A DNA stretch of 64,000 nt from Paenibacillus albicereus. Its GTDB lineage: Bacteria; Bacillota; Bacilli; Paenibacillales; Paenibacillaceae. The stretch's first letter is position 1. Each line of letters opens with the position of its first letter. A program made the position numbers and the translations under genes. The stretch lies in assembly GCF_012676905.1 (NCBI RefSeq), contig NZ_CP051428.1, forward strand, positions 1,760,001 to 1,824,000, written 5' to 3'. Shown here piece after piece: positions 54,504 through 63,033 of this stretch. A model generated the notes under the pieces. That model saw nothing but the letters and a program-made list of their open reading frames with translations, ran no database searches and was not told where the DNA came from.

Positions 54504-54560
54504 CTGCGCCCGCCGGCGCAGCGGCAGGCCAAGAGGGAGGCATCCGATGCCCCCTCTTGG
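54504..54560 (+). other. Two intercistronic hairpins between pstS and pstC
   Basis: GCTGCGCC/GGCGCAGC (54504-54523) and CCAAGAGGGAGGCAT with ATGCCCCCTCTTGG (54529-54560, one bulged A). No U-run. Same arrangement as after the sugar-binding proteins; expected to raise the ratio of PstS to permease. Confidence 0.6.
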
Positions 54561-54604
54561 CTTTGCGCCATGCCAAGAGTATCCGGCGTAAGGAGAGATC
54601 ATTC

Positions 54605-55618
54605 ATGAAAGCAACCTTAGACCCGGCCAAGCCAGGCTCCGAAGGCGCAGAGCCGTCCGCCGCCTCGGCCGAGCCGCAGGCGGAGGCTTCCCAAGCGGCC
54701 GCCGCCCCCTCCGGCGGAACGCCGCCTCGTCCGGCCGCGCGCCGCAAATCGCGCTCCGGTGGAGAATGGTTCGGCAAGACCTATACGCTCATCTGCGTCG
54801 CCGTGCTTATCGTCACGATTTTTTCGATCGTTTATTTCGTCGCGTCCAAAGGTCTGGCGACGTTCTTCGTCAACGGCGTCAGCCTGAGGGAATTCCTGTT
54901 CGGCACGAAGTGGGCGCCGGACGGCGAGCCGCAGTCGTTCGGCGCGCTGCCGTTCATCACCGGCTCGTTCGTCACGTCGATTCTGGCCGCCTGCATTTCG
55001 GCTCCGCTCGCCTTCTGCGCGGCCATCTTCATGACCGAGCTGATGCCGAAGTTCGGCAAAAGCGTCATGCAGCCGGTCATCGAGCTGCTCGCCGGCATCC
55101 CGTCCGTCGTGTACGGCTTCGTCGGCCTGACGGTCATCGTGCCGTTCTTCCGCGCGATTTTCCCCGGCCAGGGCCTCGGACTCGCTGCGGGCGCGGTCGT
55201 GCTGTCGATTATGATCCTGCCGACGATCACGACGATCGCCACGGACGCGATGAGCAACCTGCCGCGCGGCCTCAAGGAAGGCAGCTACGCGCTCGGCGCC
55301 ACGCGCTGGCAGACGATCTCGCGCAGCATCCTGCCAGCGGTCATCCCGTCCATGCTGACGGGCGTCGTGCTCGGCATCGCGCGCGCGTTCGGCGAGGCGC
55401 TCGCCGTGCAGATGGTCATCGGCAATGCGCCGCATATTCCGCGCTCGCTGTTTGAATCGGCGTCCACGCTTACGAGCGTCATCACGCTCAGCATGGGCAA
55501 CACGATCATGGGCCAAGTCCAGAACAACGTCCTGTGGAGCCTCGCGCTCGTGCTGCTCGTCATGACGTTCGTGTTCGTCGCGATCGTACGCGTGCTGGAA
55601 AGGAGAAGCCTGCGATGA
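54605..55618 (+). CDS. pstC: Phosphate ABC transporter permease PstC
   Basis: A 337-residue membrane protein. It begins with a 55-residue Ala/Pro/Glu-rich cytoplasmic tail before the first membrane segment, longer than usual. Six hydrophobic segments follow; the EAA-like loop is LKEGSYALGATRWQT. AAGGAGA precedes the ATG. The stop overlaps the pstA start. Confidence 0.94.
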   Translation: MKATLDPAKPGSEGAEPSAASAEPQAEASQAAAAPSGGTPPRPAARRKSRSGGEWFGKTYTLICVAVLIVTIFSIVYFVASKGLATFFVNGVSLREFLFGTKWAPDGEPQSFGALPFITGSFVTSILAACISAPLAFCAAIFMTELMPKFGKSVMQPVIELLAGIPSVVYGFVGLTVIVPFFRAIFPGQGLGLAAGAVVLSIMILPTITTIATDAMSNLPRGLKEGSYALGATRWQTISRSILPAVIPSMLTGVVLGIARAFGEALAVQMVIGNAPHIPRSLFESASTLTSVITLSMGNTIMGQVQNNVLWSLALVLLVMTFVFVAIVRVLERRSLR

Positions 55619-56508
55619 GAATGTCCAACAAGACCGCCGACCGCGTGGCGACAGCCGTCTTCTATTTCTTCGCTTTCCTCATCATCCTCATCCTGGCCGG
55701 GCTGATCGGCTTCATCCTGTATCGCGGCCTCAGCCACATCAGCTTCGACTTCCTGACGTCCGCCCCGCAGACGTTCAAGGCCGGAGGCGGCATCGGACCG
55801 CAGCTGTTCAACTCGCTGTTCCTGCTCGTGCTGACGATGATTATCACCGTGCCGCTCGGCATCGGCGCCGGCATCTACATGGCGGAGTACGCCCGCCCGG
55901 GCCGGTTCACCGACTTCATCCGGCTCGTCGTCGAGGTGCTCTCCTCGTTCCCGTCGATCGTCGTCGGCCTGTTCGGCCTGCTCGTGTTCGTCAACTACTT
56001 CGGGCTGAAGTTCTCCCTGCTGGCCGGCGCGCTCGCGCTGACCGTATTCAACTTGCCGCTCATGGTGCGCATCACCGAGCAGGGCATCCGCGGCGTGCCG
56101 CGCGAGCAGAAGGAAGCCGGACTCGCCCTCGGTCTGACGCGCTGGAAGACGATCGTCAAGATCATGCTGCCGGTCGCGCTGCCGACGATTCTGACCGGCA
56201 CGATTCTGGCCGCCGGCCGCGTCTTCGGCGAAGCCGCCGCGTTGCTGTTCACCGCCGGCATGAGCTCGCCGCGGCTCGACTTTACCGACTGGAATCCGTT
56301 CAGCCCGGTATCGCCGCTCAATCCGCTGCGCCCAGCCGAGACGCTCGCCGTGCATATTTGGAAGATCAACAGCGAGGGCATCGCCCCGGATGCCGCGCAG
56401 ATCGCAGCCGGCGCTTCCGCCGTGCTCATCCTGACGGTGCTGCTGTTCAATCTGGGCTCCCGCTGGCTCGGCCGCTACCTGTACCGCAAGCTGACCGCAT
56501 CCCGCTAA
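55615..56508 (+). CDS. pstA: Phosphate ABC transporter permease PstA
   Basis: A 297-residue partner of PstC with six membrane segments and the loop [17 protein letters not shown]. Start overlaps the pstC stop (ATGA). Together they form the phosphate channel. Confidence 0.94.
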   Translation: MRMSNKTADRVATAVFYFFAFLIILILAGLIGFILYRGLSHISFDFLTSAPQTFKAGGGIGPQLFNSLFLLVLTMIITVPLGIGAGIYMAEYARPGRFTDFIRLVVEVLSSFPSIVVGLFGLLVFVNYFGLKFSLLAGALALTVFNLPLMVRITEQGIRGVPREQKEAGLALGLTRWKTIVKIMLPVALPTILTGTILAAGRVFGEAAALLFTAGMSSPRLDFTDWNPFSPVSPLNPLRPAETLAVHIWKINSEGIAPDAAQIAAGASAVLILTVLLFNLGSRWLGRYLYRKLTASR

Positions 56509-56533
56509 ACCCGACTACGAGGAGGACCCCAAC

Positions 56534-57343
56534 ATGGCGATATCCGCACCCTCGCCTAGCGCAGCCGGCGCAAGCACTCGTCCAGGAGGCGCTGCGGCGC
56601 TGGCCGCCGAGCAGCTGAGCATTTTTTACGGAGAGAAGGAAGCGGTCAAGAAAGTCGACCTGAGCTTCGCGAAGGGCAGCGTGACGGCGCTCATCGGCCC
56701 GTCGGGCTGCGGCAAGTCGACGTTCCTGCGCAGCCTCAACCGGATGAACGACACGATCGCCGGCGCGAGCGCCACCGGAAGCATCTGGCTCGACGGCCAG
56801 GACATCAACGCTCCCGGCACCGATGTCGTCACGCTGCGCCAGCGGATCGGCATGGTCTGGCAAAAGCCGAATCCGTTCTACAAGTCGATCTATGAGAACG
56901 TCGCCTTCGGCCCGCGCTACCACGGCGTGCGCAGCAAGAGCGAGCTGGACGAGATCGTCGAGTCCTGCCTGCGCCGCACGGCGCTGTGGGACGAGACGAA
57001 GGACCGGCTGAACCAGTCCGCGCTCGCCCTGTCCGGCGGCCAGCAGCAGCGGCTGTGCATCGCCCGCGCGCTGTCCGTGCAGCCGGAGATCCTGCTCATG
57101 GACGAGCCGGCCTCCGCGCTCGACCCGGTGTCCACGTCCAAGATCGAGGAGCTCATCTCGGAGCTCAAGCAGGAGTTCTGCATCGTTATCGTGACGCATA
57201 ACATGGGCCAGGCCGCCCGCGTGTCCGACAAGACGGCGTTCTTCTACATGGGCAACCTGATCGAGCACAACGATACGAACGTCATTTTCACCAATCCGGA
57301 GAAGAAGCAGACCGACGACTACATCTCGGGCCGCTTCGGCTGA
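56534..57343 (+). CDS. pstB: Phosphate ABC transporter ATPase PstB, first copy
   Basis: A 269-residue ATPase: Walker [11 protein letters not shown]-loop VWQKPNPF, signature LSGGQQQRL, Walker B ILLMDEP. The Q-loop has Trp-Gln-Lys where the second copy has Phe-Gln-Gln. A 22-residue Ala-rich N-terminal extension precedes the domain. B. subtilis also has two PstB genes in tandem (pstBA, pstBB). Confidence 0.94.
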   Translation: MAISAPSPSAAGASTRPGGAAALAAEQLSIFYGEKEAVKKVDLSFAKGSVTALIGPSGCGKSTFLRSLNRMNDTIAGASATGSIWLDGQDINAPGTDVVTLRQRIGMVWQKPNPFYKSIYENVAFGPRYHGVRSKSELDEIVESCLRRTALWDETKDRLNQSALALSGGQQQRLCIARALSVQPEILLMDEPASALDPVSTSKIEELISELKQEFCIVIVTHNMGQAARVSDKTAFFYMGNLIEHNDTNVIFTNPEKKQTDDYISGRFG

Positions 57344-57417
57344 TCCGAAAGCCGTGCTGTCCGGAAGGGCCGCGCGGCGGCAATTCGACTATCGACGCAT
57401 GGGAGAAGGGGAACGTT

Positions 57418-58176
57418 ATGACGACATCGATTATGGAGATTGACCGCCTCAACCTGCATTACGGCGAGTTCCAAGCGCTCAAGAACATCGAGCTGGACAT
57501 TCCCGAGAAGACCATCACCGCCTTCATCGGTCCGTCGGGCTGCGGCAAGTCGACGTTCCTGCGCACGCTCAACCGCATGAACGACCTCGTCGCAGGCGTC
57601 CGCATCGACGGCAGCGTCAAGCTGGACGGCGACGACATCTACGGCTCGGAGACGGACGTGGAAACGCTCCGCAAGCGGGTCGGGATGGTGTTCCAGCAGC
57701 CGAATCCTTTTCCGAAGTCGATCTTCGACAACGTCGCCTATGGCCCGCGGCTGCACGGCATCCGCGACAAGTCGACGCTGAACGAGATCGTGGAGCGCAG
57801 CCTGCGCGGCGCGTCGCTGTGGGAAGAAGTGAAGGACCTGCTCGGAAAGTCGGCGCTCAGCCTGTCCGGCGGCCAGCAGCAGCGGCTGTGCATCGCCCGC
57901 GCGCTCGCCGTCGAGCCGGAGGTGCTGCTCATGGACGAGGCGACGTCCGCGCTCGACCCGATCTCGACGCTCAAGATCGAGGAGCTGGTGCGCGAGCTCA
58001 AGAAAGAGTACACGATCGTCATGGTGACGCACAACATGCACCAGGCCGCGCGGGTATCCGACCGTACGGTGTTCTTCCTGAACGGAGAGCTCGTCGAGGC
58101 CGACGAGACGGAGAAGCTGTTCTCCAACCCGAGCGACGCGCGCACGGAAGACTATATTACAGGACGATTCGGCTGA
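57418..58176 (+). CDS. pstB: Phosphate ABC transporter ATPase PstB, second copy
   Basis: A 252-residue paralogue of the preceding gene: Walker [11 protein letters not shown]-loop [11 protein letters not shown], signature LSGGQQQRL, Walker [22 protein letters not shown] precedes the ATG. The classical PstB Q-loop makes this the more typical copy. Either may pair with PstCA. Confidence 0.94.
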   Translation: MTTSIMEIDRLNLHYGEFQALKNIELDIPEKTITAFIGPSGCGKSTFLRTLNRMNDLVAGVRIDGSVKLDGDDIYGSETDVETLRKRVGMVFQQPNPFPKSIFDNVAYGPRLHGIRDKSTLNEIVERSLRGASLWEEVKDLLGKSALSLSGGQQQRLCIARALAVEPEVLLMDEATSALDPISTLKIEELVRELKKEYTIVMVTHNMHQAARVSDRTVFFLNGELVEADETEKLFSNPSDARTEDYITGRFG

Positions 58177-58207
58177 AGCGCCGGCGAGAGGGAGAGGAGA
58201 GCCCGTC

Positions 58208-58867
58208 ATGATCAAACGCAAGGAACTGGACGAAGGCTTGGAGCAGCTCGACAAAATGCTGCTGGAGATGGGCGAGCGGGTGGAATCGGCGCTCGCGGGA
58301 TCGATGCAGGCGCTGATGAGCGTCGACGCCGACGCGGCGGCGGAGATCATCCATCGCGATCCGGAGCTGAACCGGCTGGAGGAGCGCATCACCGAGCTCG
58401 GATCCAAGCTGATCGCCACGCAGCAGCCGGTGGCCAAGGACTTGAGGCGAGTGCTGGTCGCGTTCCGCATCTCCGGCGACCTGGAACGGATGGGCGATCT
58501 GTCCGTCGACATCGCCAAGGTCGTGCTGCGCCTCGAGGGGCAGTCGCTGATCAAGCCGCTGATCGACCTGCCGCGCATGGCGGAGATCGTGCAGACGATG
58601 ATCTTCGAGTCGATCCAGTCGTTCGTGCAGGAGAACGTCGATCTGGCGTACAAGATGGCCAAGGACGACGACGCGGTGGACGCGCTGTACTCGCAGATCA
58701 TCCGCGAGCTGTACACGCTCATGGTGCAGGACCCGCGCACGATCAACCAGTCGATGCTGCTCAGCTTCGTCGGCCGATACATTGAGCGCATCGCCGACCA
58801 TGCGACGAACATCGGCGAGAGCGTCGCCTATCTCGTGACGGGCCGCCGACCGGACTTGAACGTATGA
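58208..58867 (+). CDS. phoU: Phosphate signalling/uptake regulator PhoU
   Basis: A 219-residue all-helical protein with two PhoU three-helix repeats; each has the Glu/Asp metal-cluster region (GDLERMGDLSVDIAK and YIERIADHATNIGE). It restrains Pst and the PhoR kinase when phosphate is ample. AGAGGAG precedes the ATG. Last gene of the operon. Confidence 0.95.
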   Translation: MIKRKELDEGLEQLDKMLLEMGERVESALAGSMQALMSVDADAAAEIIHRDPELNRLEERITELGSKLIATQQPVAKDLRRVLVAFRISGDLERMGDLSVDIAKVVLRLEGQSLIKPLIDLPRMAEIVQTMIFESIQSFVQENVDLAYKMAKDDDAVDALYSQIIRELYTLMVQDPRTINQSMLLSFVGRYIERIADHATNIGESVAYLVTGRRPDLNV

Positions 58868-58888
58868 TTTGAACGTATAAGGTGGATG

Positions 58889-58931
58889 CGCCATGCCTGC
58901 TTCGGACTTCCGGAGGGGCATGGCGTTTTTT
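58889..58931 (+). terminator. Terminator of the pst-phoU operon
   Basis: Stem CGCCATGCC/GGCATGGCG with a long loop, followed by six T residues. Confidence 0.85.
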
Positions 58932-58936
58932 GCTTG

Positions 58937-59108
58937 AACCCCGTGCAACCCGAGAACCCCGTGAACCCCGTGAACCCCGTGAACCCCGTGACCCCGTGAC
59001 CCCGTGACCCCGTGACCCCGTGACCCCGTGACCCCGTGACCCCGTGACCCCGTGAACCCGTGAACCCGTGAACCCGTGAACCCCGTGAACCCCGTGAACC
59101 CCGTGAGC
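58937..59108 (+). repeat. Minisatellite of 9/10-bp CCCCGTGAA/CCCGTGACC units
   Basis: About 18 direct units based on CCCGTGA. The array changes from CCCCGTGAA units (10 bp) to CCCCGTGAC units (9 bp) in the middle and back, an internal block structure that indicates unit duplication. It starts six bases after the T-run of the pst terminator. Not coding. Confidence 0.9.
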
Positions 59109-59132
59109 CCCCTTTAGGCCGCTACGCCACCT

Positions 59133-59260
59133 CCGCTCCGCGGACGGAACCTCTTTCCGATTCCGCTGAAGCCCAGATTCCTCTGAACTCCCTTTCCTCA
59201 ACGGAAGGAATCCGGCCTTCAAGGGAACCGCTCCCGCTTCTCCAAGAGGCTTCCGTCCCC
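59133..59260 (+). repeat. Dispersed hairpin element, copy C
   Basis: Plus-strand copy of the element at 33125 and (reverse) 34260. GAAGCCCAGATTCC (59168) pairs with GGAATCCGGCCTTC (59207) at 12 of 14 positions; inner arms TTCC/GGAA. Flank CCGCTTCTCCAAGAGGC is shared with copy A. Confidence 0.72.
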
Positions 59261-59433
59261 TCCGCTATGTGCTCCTGCCGGCTCGTTACCCCATAATCCC
59301 CATCTCGGCGACCTAAGTCCTCGCAAACCCAACACCTCACCACGGCTACTCCAGCCACAACTCCAATCCGGCAGTCCACCTCGATGACCTCGGCAGACCA
59401 GCAATCCGCCAATACGGCAGTTATGCCTGCACC

Positions 59434-59505
59434 TCCAAGCCCCCAAGTCCTCAAGCCTTCAAGCCCCCAGGCCCCCAGGCCCCCAAGCACCCAAGCCCGC
59501 AAGCT
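59434..59505 (+). repeat. Low-complexity CAAGCCCC/CAGGCCCC tandem repeat
   Basis: Roughly eight 7-9 bp units of CAAGCCC/CAGGCCC type. No coding frame of note. Confidence 0.7.
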
Positions 59506-60138
59506 TTCCGAGCAACCAAAGCGCCTCTGTCTGCCCAGCAATCCACGGCAACACATCAGTTAATTCTTGCTCCACCATGCCTAAAGAATTTAACGACTCG
59601 GTAGGGGCTTAGAAGCCCATTAAGAGCGAGTTTAAAAAGCTAACGACGGGTCAGAAGTTTAGACGTCACGAAAGGCCGATCAGAGAGGCAATTCGACTGA
59701 TTTTCGGTCGCTAAGGTGCTCCTACGTCGTTAGGGTTCTACATCCCTGTCTGCGGGCCGTTTAACGCTTTGAATCATCGTTAGCCGTGTGCAATCTGAGG
59801 CATAGGCCGACGAAGCAGCTTTCAAGGCGAAGCCGACAGGATCAAACAAGGAAAGGTAGCAAAGAACAGAGGCGGAACCTGGCAAAGGAGGTATGGTTGC
59901 GGCTGAGAGAGGATAAGAGGCGCGAGGGAGGTGATCGAAGGCTAGCTCAAACAGCAAAAAGAAACAGGAGCCGCGCTGCATCAACCGAGCACGCTTGTGC
60001 GGCGAAGTCTCGGTCAGACAGAGCGTCTCCTGTTCCTTGATTGAATGAGCAGGGCGTCTCATGTTTCTTAAAGGTTGGATAAGCGTCGTTTCCCTGCGTC
60101 CACTATTCCGATCCTGGCGTGCGGGATGAACGGAACAA
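59506..60138. other. Gene-free stretch
   Basis: 633 bases before the end of the phosphodiesterase gene. No convincing gene. TAACGA or its complement occurs four times between 59591 and 59782, and GCGTCTCCTGTTCCTT (60024) recurs as GCGTCTCATGTTTCTT (60054). A 143-codon minus-strand frame (59730-60161) has no family resemblance or ribosome binding site. Confidence 0.5.
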
Positions 60139-60885
60139 TCAGCGGCCTTCGCGCTGGACAAGCCATTCGTTCAGCCGGCCCGGATAGTCGGTGATGATGC
60201 CGGAGATGCCGGCCGCGACCAGCCGCTCCCACTCCTCGGGACGATTGGCCGTGTACGGGTAGACCGCGATGCCGGCCGCTCTGGCATCCTCGGCGTCCTG
60301 GCGGCCTATGAAGCCGTGATGGGGATGGAGCGACCAGACTGCAGTCCCCAGCAGGGCGGCATAGGAGGCATGATGGTACAGGTCGGCGGCGTACAGCAGG
60401 CCGATGCGCAGTTCAGGCTCGGCGTTTTTGAGGCGGACGAGCAGCTTGTGGTCGAACGAGGAAACGACGGTGCGGCGCAGGTTCGTTCCCTGGCGCAGGA
60501 AGTCGAGCAGCTTGGCGTCGAGCTGCGAGCCGGCCGCGTCCTTCACTTCGACGTTGATCTCGACCGCAAGCGGCAGCAGCTCGTAGACTTCGCTCAGCAG
60601 CGGCACGCGCTCCCCGGCAAAGGCCGGTCCGAACCACGAGCCCGCGTCGGCGCGACGGATTTCTTCGGCCGTCTGGTCGCGAATCGCGCCGCTTGCGTCC
60701 GTGGTGCGGTCAAGCGTGTCGTCGTGGCAGACGATTAGCTCGCCGTCGGCCGACAGATGCACGTCGAGCTCGACCATGTGCGCGCCTTGCTCCTCGGCCA
60801 GCCGGAAGCTGGCCAGCGTGTTTTCCGGCGCTTCTCCGGCGGCGCCGCGGTGTCCGATGACGAGCGGTTGAAGAGAGGTACTCAT
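60139..60885 (-). CDS. Glycerophosphodiester phosphodiesterase (GDPD)
   Basis: A 248-residue cytoplasmic enzyme that releases glycerol 3-phosphate from deacylated phospholipids. The GDPD motifs are HRGAAGEAPENT, ELDVHLSADGELIVCHDDTLDRTT and the Glu-x-Lys pair in VEVKD. The start at 60885 has AAAGGA 12 bases upstream. A long run of a 6-bp repeat begins 14 bases before the start and is not translated with this start. No PHO box was found on its strand. Confidence 0.92.
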   Translation of the reverse strand: MSTSLQPLVIGHRGAAGEAPENTLASFRLAEEQGAHMVELDVHLSADGELIVCHDDTLDRTTDASGAIRDQTAEEIRRADAGSWFGPAFAGERVPLLSEVYELLPLAVEINVEVKDAAGSQLDAKLLDFLRQGTNLRRTVVSSFDHKLLVRLKNAEPELRIGLLYAADLYHHASYAALLGTAVWSLHPHHGFIGRQDAEDARAAGIAVYPYTANRPEEWERLVAAGISGIITDYPGRLNEWLVQREGR

Positions 60886-60898
60886 AGAAAGACCATCC

Positions 60899-60971
60899 TT
60901 TCGGGTTCGGGTTCGGGTTCGGGTTCGGGTTCGGGTTCGGGTTCGGGTTCGGGTTCGGGTTCGGGTTCGGG
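60899..60971 (+). repeat. Hexanucleotide repeat (TCGGGT)12 in the leader of the GDPD gene
   Basis: Eleven exact TCGGGT units plus a partial twelfth, with no interruption, directly upstream of the ribosome binding site of the phosphodiesterase gene (CCCGAA on its strand). A perfect uninterrupted array is expected to vary in copy number. Confidence 0.95.
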
Positions 60972-61063
60972 AATGAGGCAGGTCCAGGAATGGGATGCGG
61001 CTGCATCCTCCTGCATGCATGATAAGCGTCGCGCCGAGGCTTGTCTACGGGACATCAGGCAGT

Positions 61064-61603
61064 TTAACCGAAGCTTAACACGCCGGACGCCAGATCGTCG
61101 GCAGCGCGCCGCAGCGCGTCCTCCAGTCCGCCTTGGACGACGGTGGCGGGCACGGCCAGCATCAGGTTCACCGGCAAGCCGAAGTTCTCGACGTTCATTC
61201 CGTCGCGATGGCGTCCGGTGATCGGGTCGATGTTCGCCGCCAAGCGTTCCGCCTGGTCGCGCGTATCGGCCAGATGGCCGTATAGCGGCTTGCCGAGCGC
61301 GTAGGCGAGCCCGCATTCGAAGACGGTGCCGGCGTCCGGCTCGGAGCCGCGAAACGCGTTCAGGTTGGCCAGGACGAAGTCGGCCTGACGGACGAGCCGT
61401 ACGTTGCCTTCAAAGATGGCTCGGGCGGTGTCGAGCCGGTCGGGCAGAGGACGGATGTCCTTGTCCAGCGGAAAGATGCCTCGAAAGCCGTATTCCGCGC
61501 AAAGCGCCTTCATCGCGCGGCCGGTTTCGGCCGCGTCGGGCCGGAAAACCTCGAATCCGGCGAGATAGACGGACGGGGAGAATGCAGGGCTGGAGGAATT
61601 CAT
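61064..61603 (-). CDS. Nucleoside 2-deoxyribosyltransferase
   Basis: A 179-residue enzyme that moves deoxyribose between nucleobases in salvage. Hallmarks: VYLAGFEVF at the N-terminus, ADFVLANLNAFRGSEPDAGT and the catalytic Glu region FECGLAYALGKP. AAGGAGA precedes the ATG on the minus strand. It may share a transcript with the GDPD gene, 178 bases downstream, but the hexamer array lies between. Confidence 0.88.
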   Translation of the reverse strand: MNSSSPAFSPSVYLAGFEVFRPDAAETGRAMKALCAEYGFRGIFPLDKDIRPLPDRLDTARAIFEGNVRLVRQADFVLANLNAFRGSEPDAGTVFECGLAYALGKPLYGHLADTRDQAERLAANIDPITGRHRDGMNVENFGLPVNLMLAVPATVVQGGLEDALRRAADDLASGVLSFG

Positions 61604-61675
61604 GGTCGGATGTCATCTCCTTCGAGTTCGATGGCTCCATTGTAGCATGGACGAGGAAAAAGATGGGCGACTCCA

Positions 61676-61736
61676 TTGACAATGAGAATCGTTATCAATA
61701 TTATAGTTCCTGTAGTTGATATTGATTCTCATTCTT
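61676..61736 (+). promoter_or_regulatory. Fur-controlled promoter of the iron transport operon
   Basis: TTGACA (61676), 17 bases, TATTAT (61699). The spacer is filled by a Fur box, 16 of 19 matches to GATAATGATAATCATTATC at 61678-61696. A second, 14 of 19, lies at 61718-61736 downstream of the -10. Iron-loaded Fur bound at either would block transcription. Confidence 0.88.
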
Positions 61737-61760
61737 AATAGACCCAGGGAGGTTTCATTC

Positions 61761-63032
61761 ATGTTCCGCAGTTCCAAAAGCATTCTCGCCGCTTCGGCGG
61801 CAGCGCTCATTCTCATCTCCGCTTCCGGCGCGCCGTCTACGGCTCGCGCGGCAGCCGCTCCGATCCAAGTGACGCTCGACGGCAAGAAGCTGCCGCTCGA
61901 CGCGCAGCCGATCGTAGCTTCCGGACGCACGCTCGTGCCGTACAGCTCGATCGTCCAGTCGCTCGGCGGCAAGGCCTCCTGGAGCAGCTCGACGCGCACG
62001 GTGACGGCGACGAGCGGCAGCGATACCGTCAAGCTGACGGCAGGCTCCGCCACGGCATACATAAACGGCAAGGCGACGAAGCTCGACGCCGCTCCGGTCA
62101 TTCAGAACGGCAGGACGTTCGTGCCGCTGCGCCTGATAACGGAAGCGTTCGGCAAATGGGTGAGCTGGTCCCAGTCGAGCCGCACCGTCGCGATCTCGAG
62201 CAAGCTGACGCTGACGACGAGCACCGGTCCGTTCACGCTGAACAAGCGTCCGCAGCGCATCGTCACGCTGTCCTCGTCCGACACGGAGATGATCTACGCG
62301 CTCGGCGGCACGGTCGTCGGCCGTCCGACGGCGATGGGCGCGGTCAACCCGCCGGAAGCCGCGTCCGCGGTCGAAGTCGGCAGCACGCACGGTATCCTGT
62401 TCGAGAAGCTGGCATCCGTCAAGCCGGATCTGGTCATCGCGAGCCCGGCGCTGGCCAGCCAGAAGCCAACGCTCGAGAAGCTCGGCGCGCAAGTGCTGCT
62501 CAACTCGCACAACTCCTATGACCAGATCAAATCCTCGCTGCGCCTGTACGGCAAGCTGCTCGGCAAGGAGACCAAGGCGGAGGAGATCGCGGCCAATATG
62601 GACCGCACGGTGAGCAGCTTGAAGAAGCCGGCTTCCAAGCCCAAGGCGCTGATCGTCTACGGCGCGCCGGGCAGCTTCGTCGTCGCGCTGCCGAGCAGCT
62701 ACCCGGGCAGCTTCCTGGAGCTGGCAGGCGGAGCGAACGTCGCGGCGAGCTTCCCTAAGATGACCACGATGCCTCAGTACGCCGAGCTCAGCATGGAGCG
62801 CATCGTCGCGGCCAACCCGGATCTGATCCTGCTCATCGCCCACGGCGATTCCGCAGAGGTCAAGTCGGCGTTCAAGAAGCAGTTCGAGTCGAATCCGGCC
62901 TGGAACAACCTGTCGGCGATCAACGACGACCAATTCGAGATTCTGCCGCAGAACCTGTTCGCCGCCAACCCGGGCCTGCGCGCGCCGGAAGCGATCAAGA
63001 CGATCAACAAGCTGCTGCTGCAGGTGAACTGA
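61761..63032 (+). CDS. Iron-siderophore binding protein with N-terminal copper-amine-oxidase-like domain
   Basis: A 423-residue secreted protein. The signal peptide ends near STARAAAA and has no lipobox cysteine. Residues 30-150 form a copper-amine-oxidase N-terminal-like (stalk) domain, with the repeated pattern GRTLVPYSSIVQSLGGK and GRTFVPLRLITEAFGKW. Residues 155-423 form a FeuA/FepB-type binding domain (RIVTLSSSDTEMIYALGG, KPDLVIAS). Usual Firmicute siderophore receptors are lipoproteins; here the stalk domain replaces the lipid anchor. GGGAGG precedes the ATG; the promoter is Fur-controlled. Confidence 0.88.
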   Translation: MFRSSKSILAASAAALILISASGAPSTARAAAAPIQVTLDGKKLPLDAQPIVASGRTLVPYSSIVQSLGGKASWSSSTRTVTATSGSDTVKLTAGSATAYINGKATKLDAAPVIQNGRTFVPLRLITEAFGKWVSWSQSSRTVAISSKLTLTTSTGPFTLNKRPQRIVTLSSSDTEMIYALGGTVVGRPTAMGAVNPPEAASAVEVGSTHGILFEKLASVKPDLVIASPALASQKPTLEKLGAQVLLNSHNSYDQIKSSLRLYGKLLGKETKAEEIAANMDRTVSSLKKPASKPKALIVYGAPGSFVVALPSSYPGSFLELAGGANVAASFPKMTTMPQYAELSMERIVAANPDLILLIAHGDSAEVKSAFKKQFESNPAWNNLSAINDDQFEILPQNLFAANPGLRAPEAIKTINKLLLQVN

Positions 63033-63033
63033 C

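Noticed and set aside
59730-60161. A 143-codon minus-strand ORF
   Set aside because: No ribosome binding site, no recognised motif, and it overlaps the end of the phosphodiesterase gene.
60885-61020. Longer start for the phosphodiesterase that would translate the hexamer array as Arg-Thr repeats
   Set aside because: There is no ribosome binding site for it, and a good one (AAAGGA) precedes ATG 60885.
61060-61085. TTTAAC...TTAACA resembling a PHO box near the phosphodiesterase gene
   Set aside because: The half-sites face away from the gene that would be regulated and lie at the end of the deoxyribosyltransferase coding sequence.
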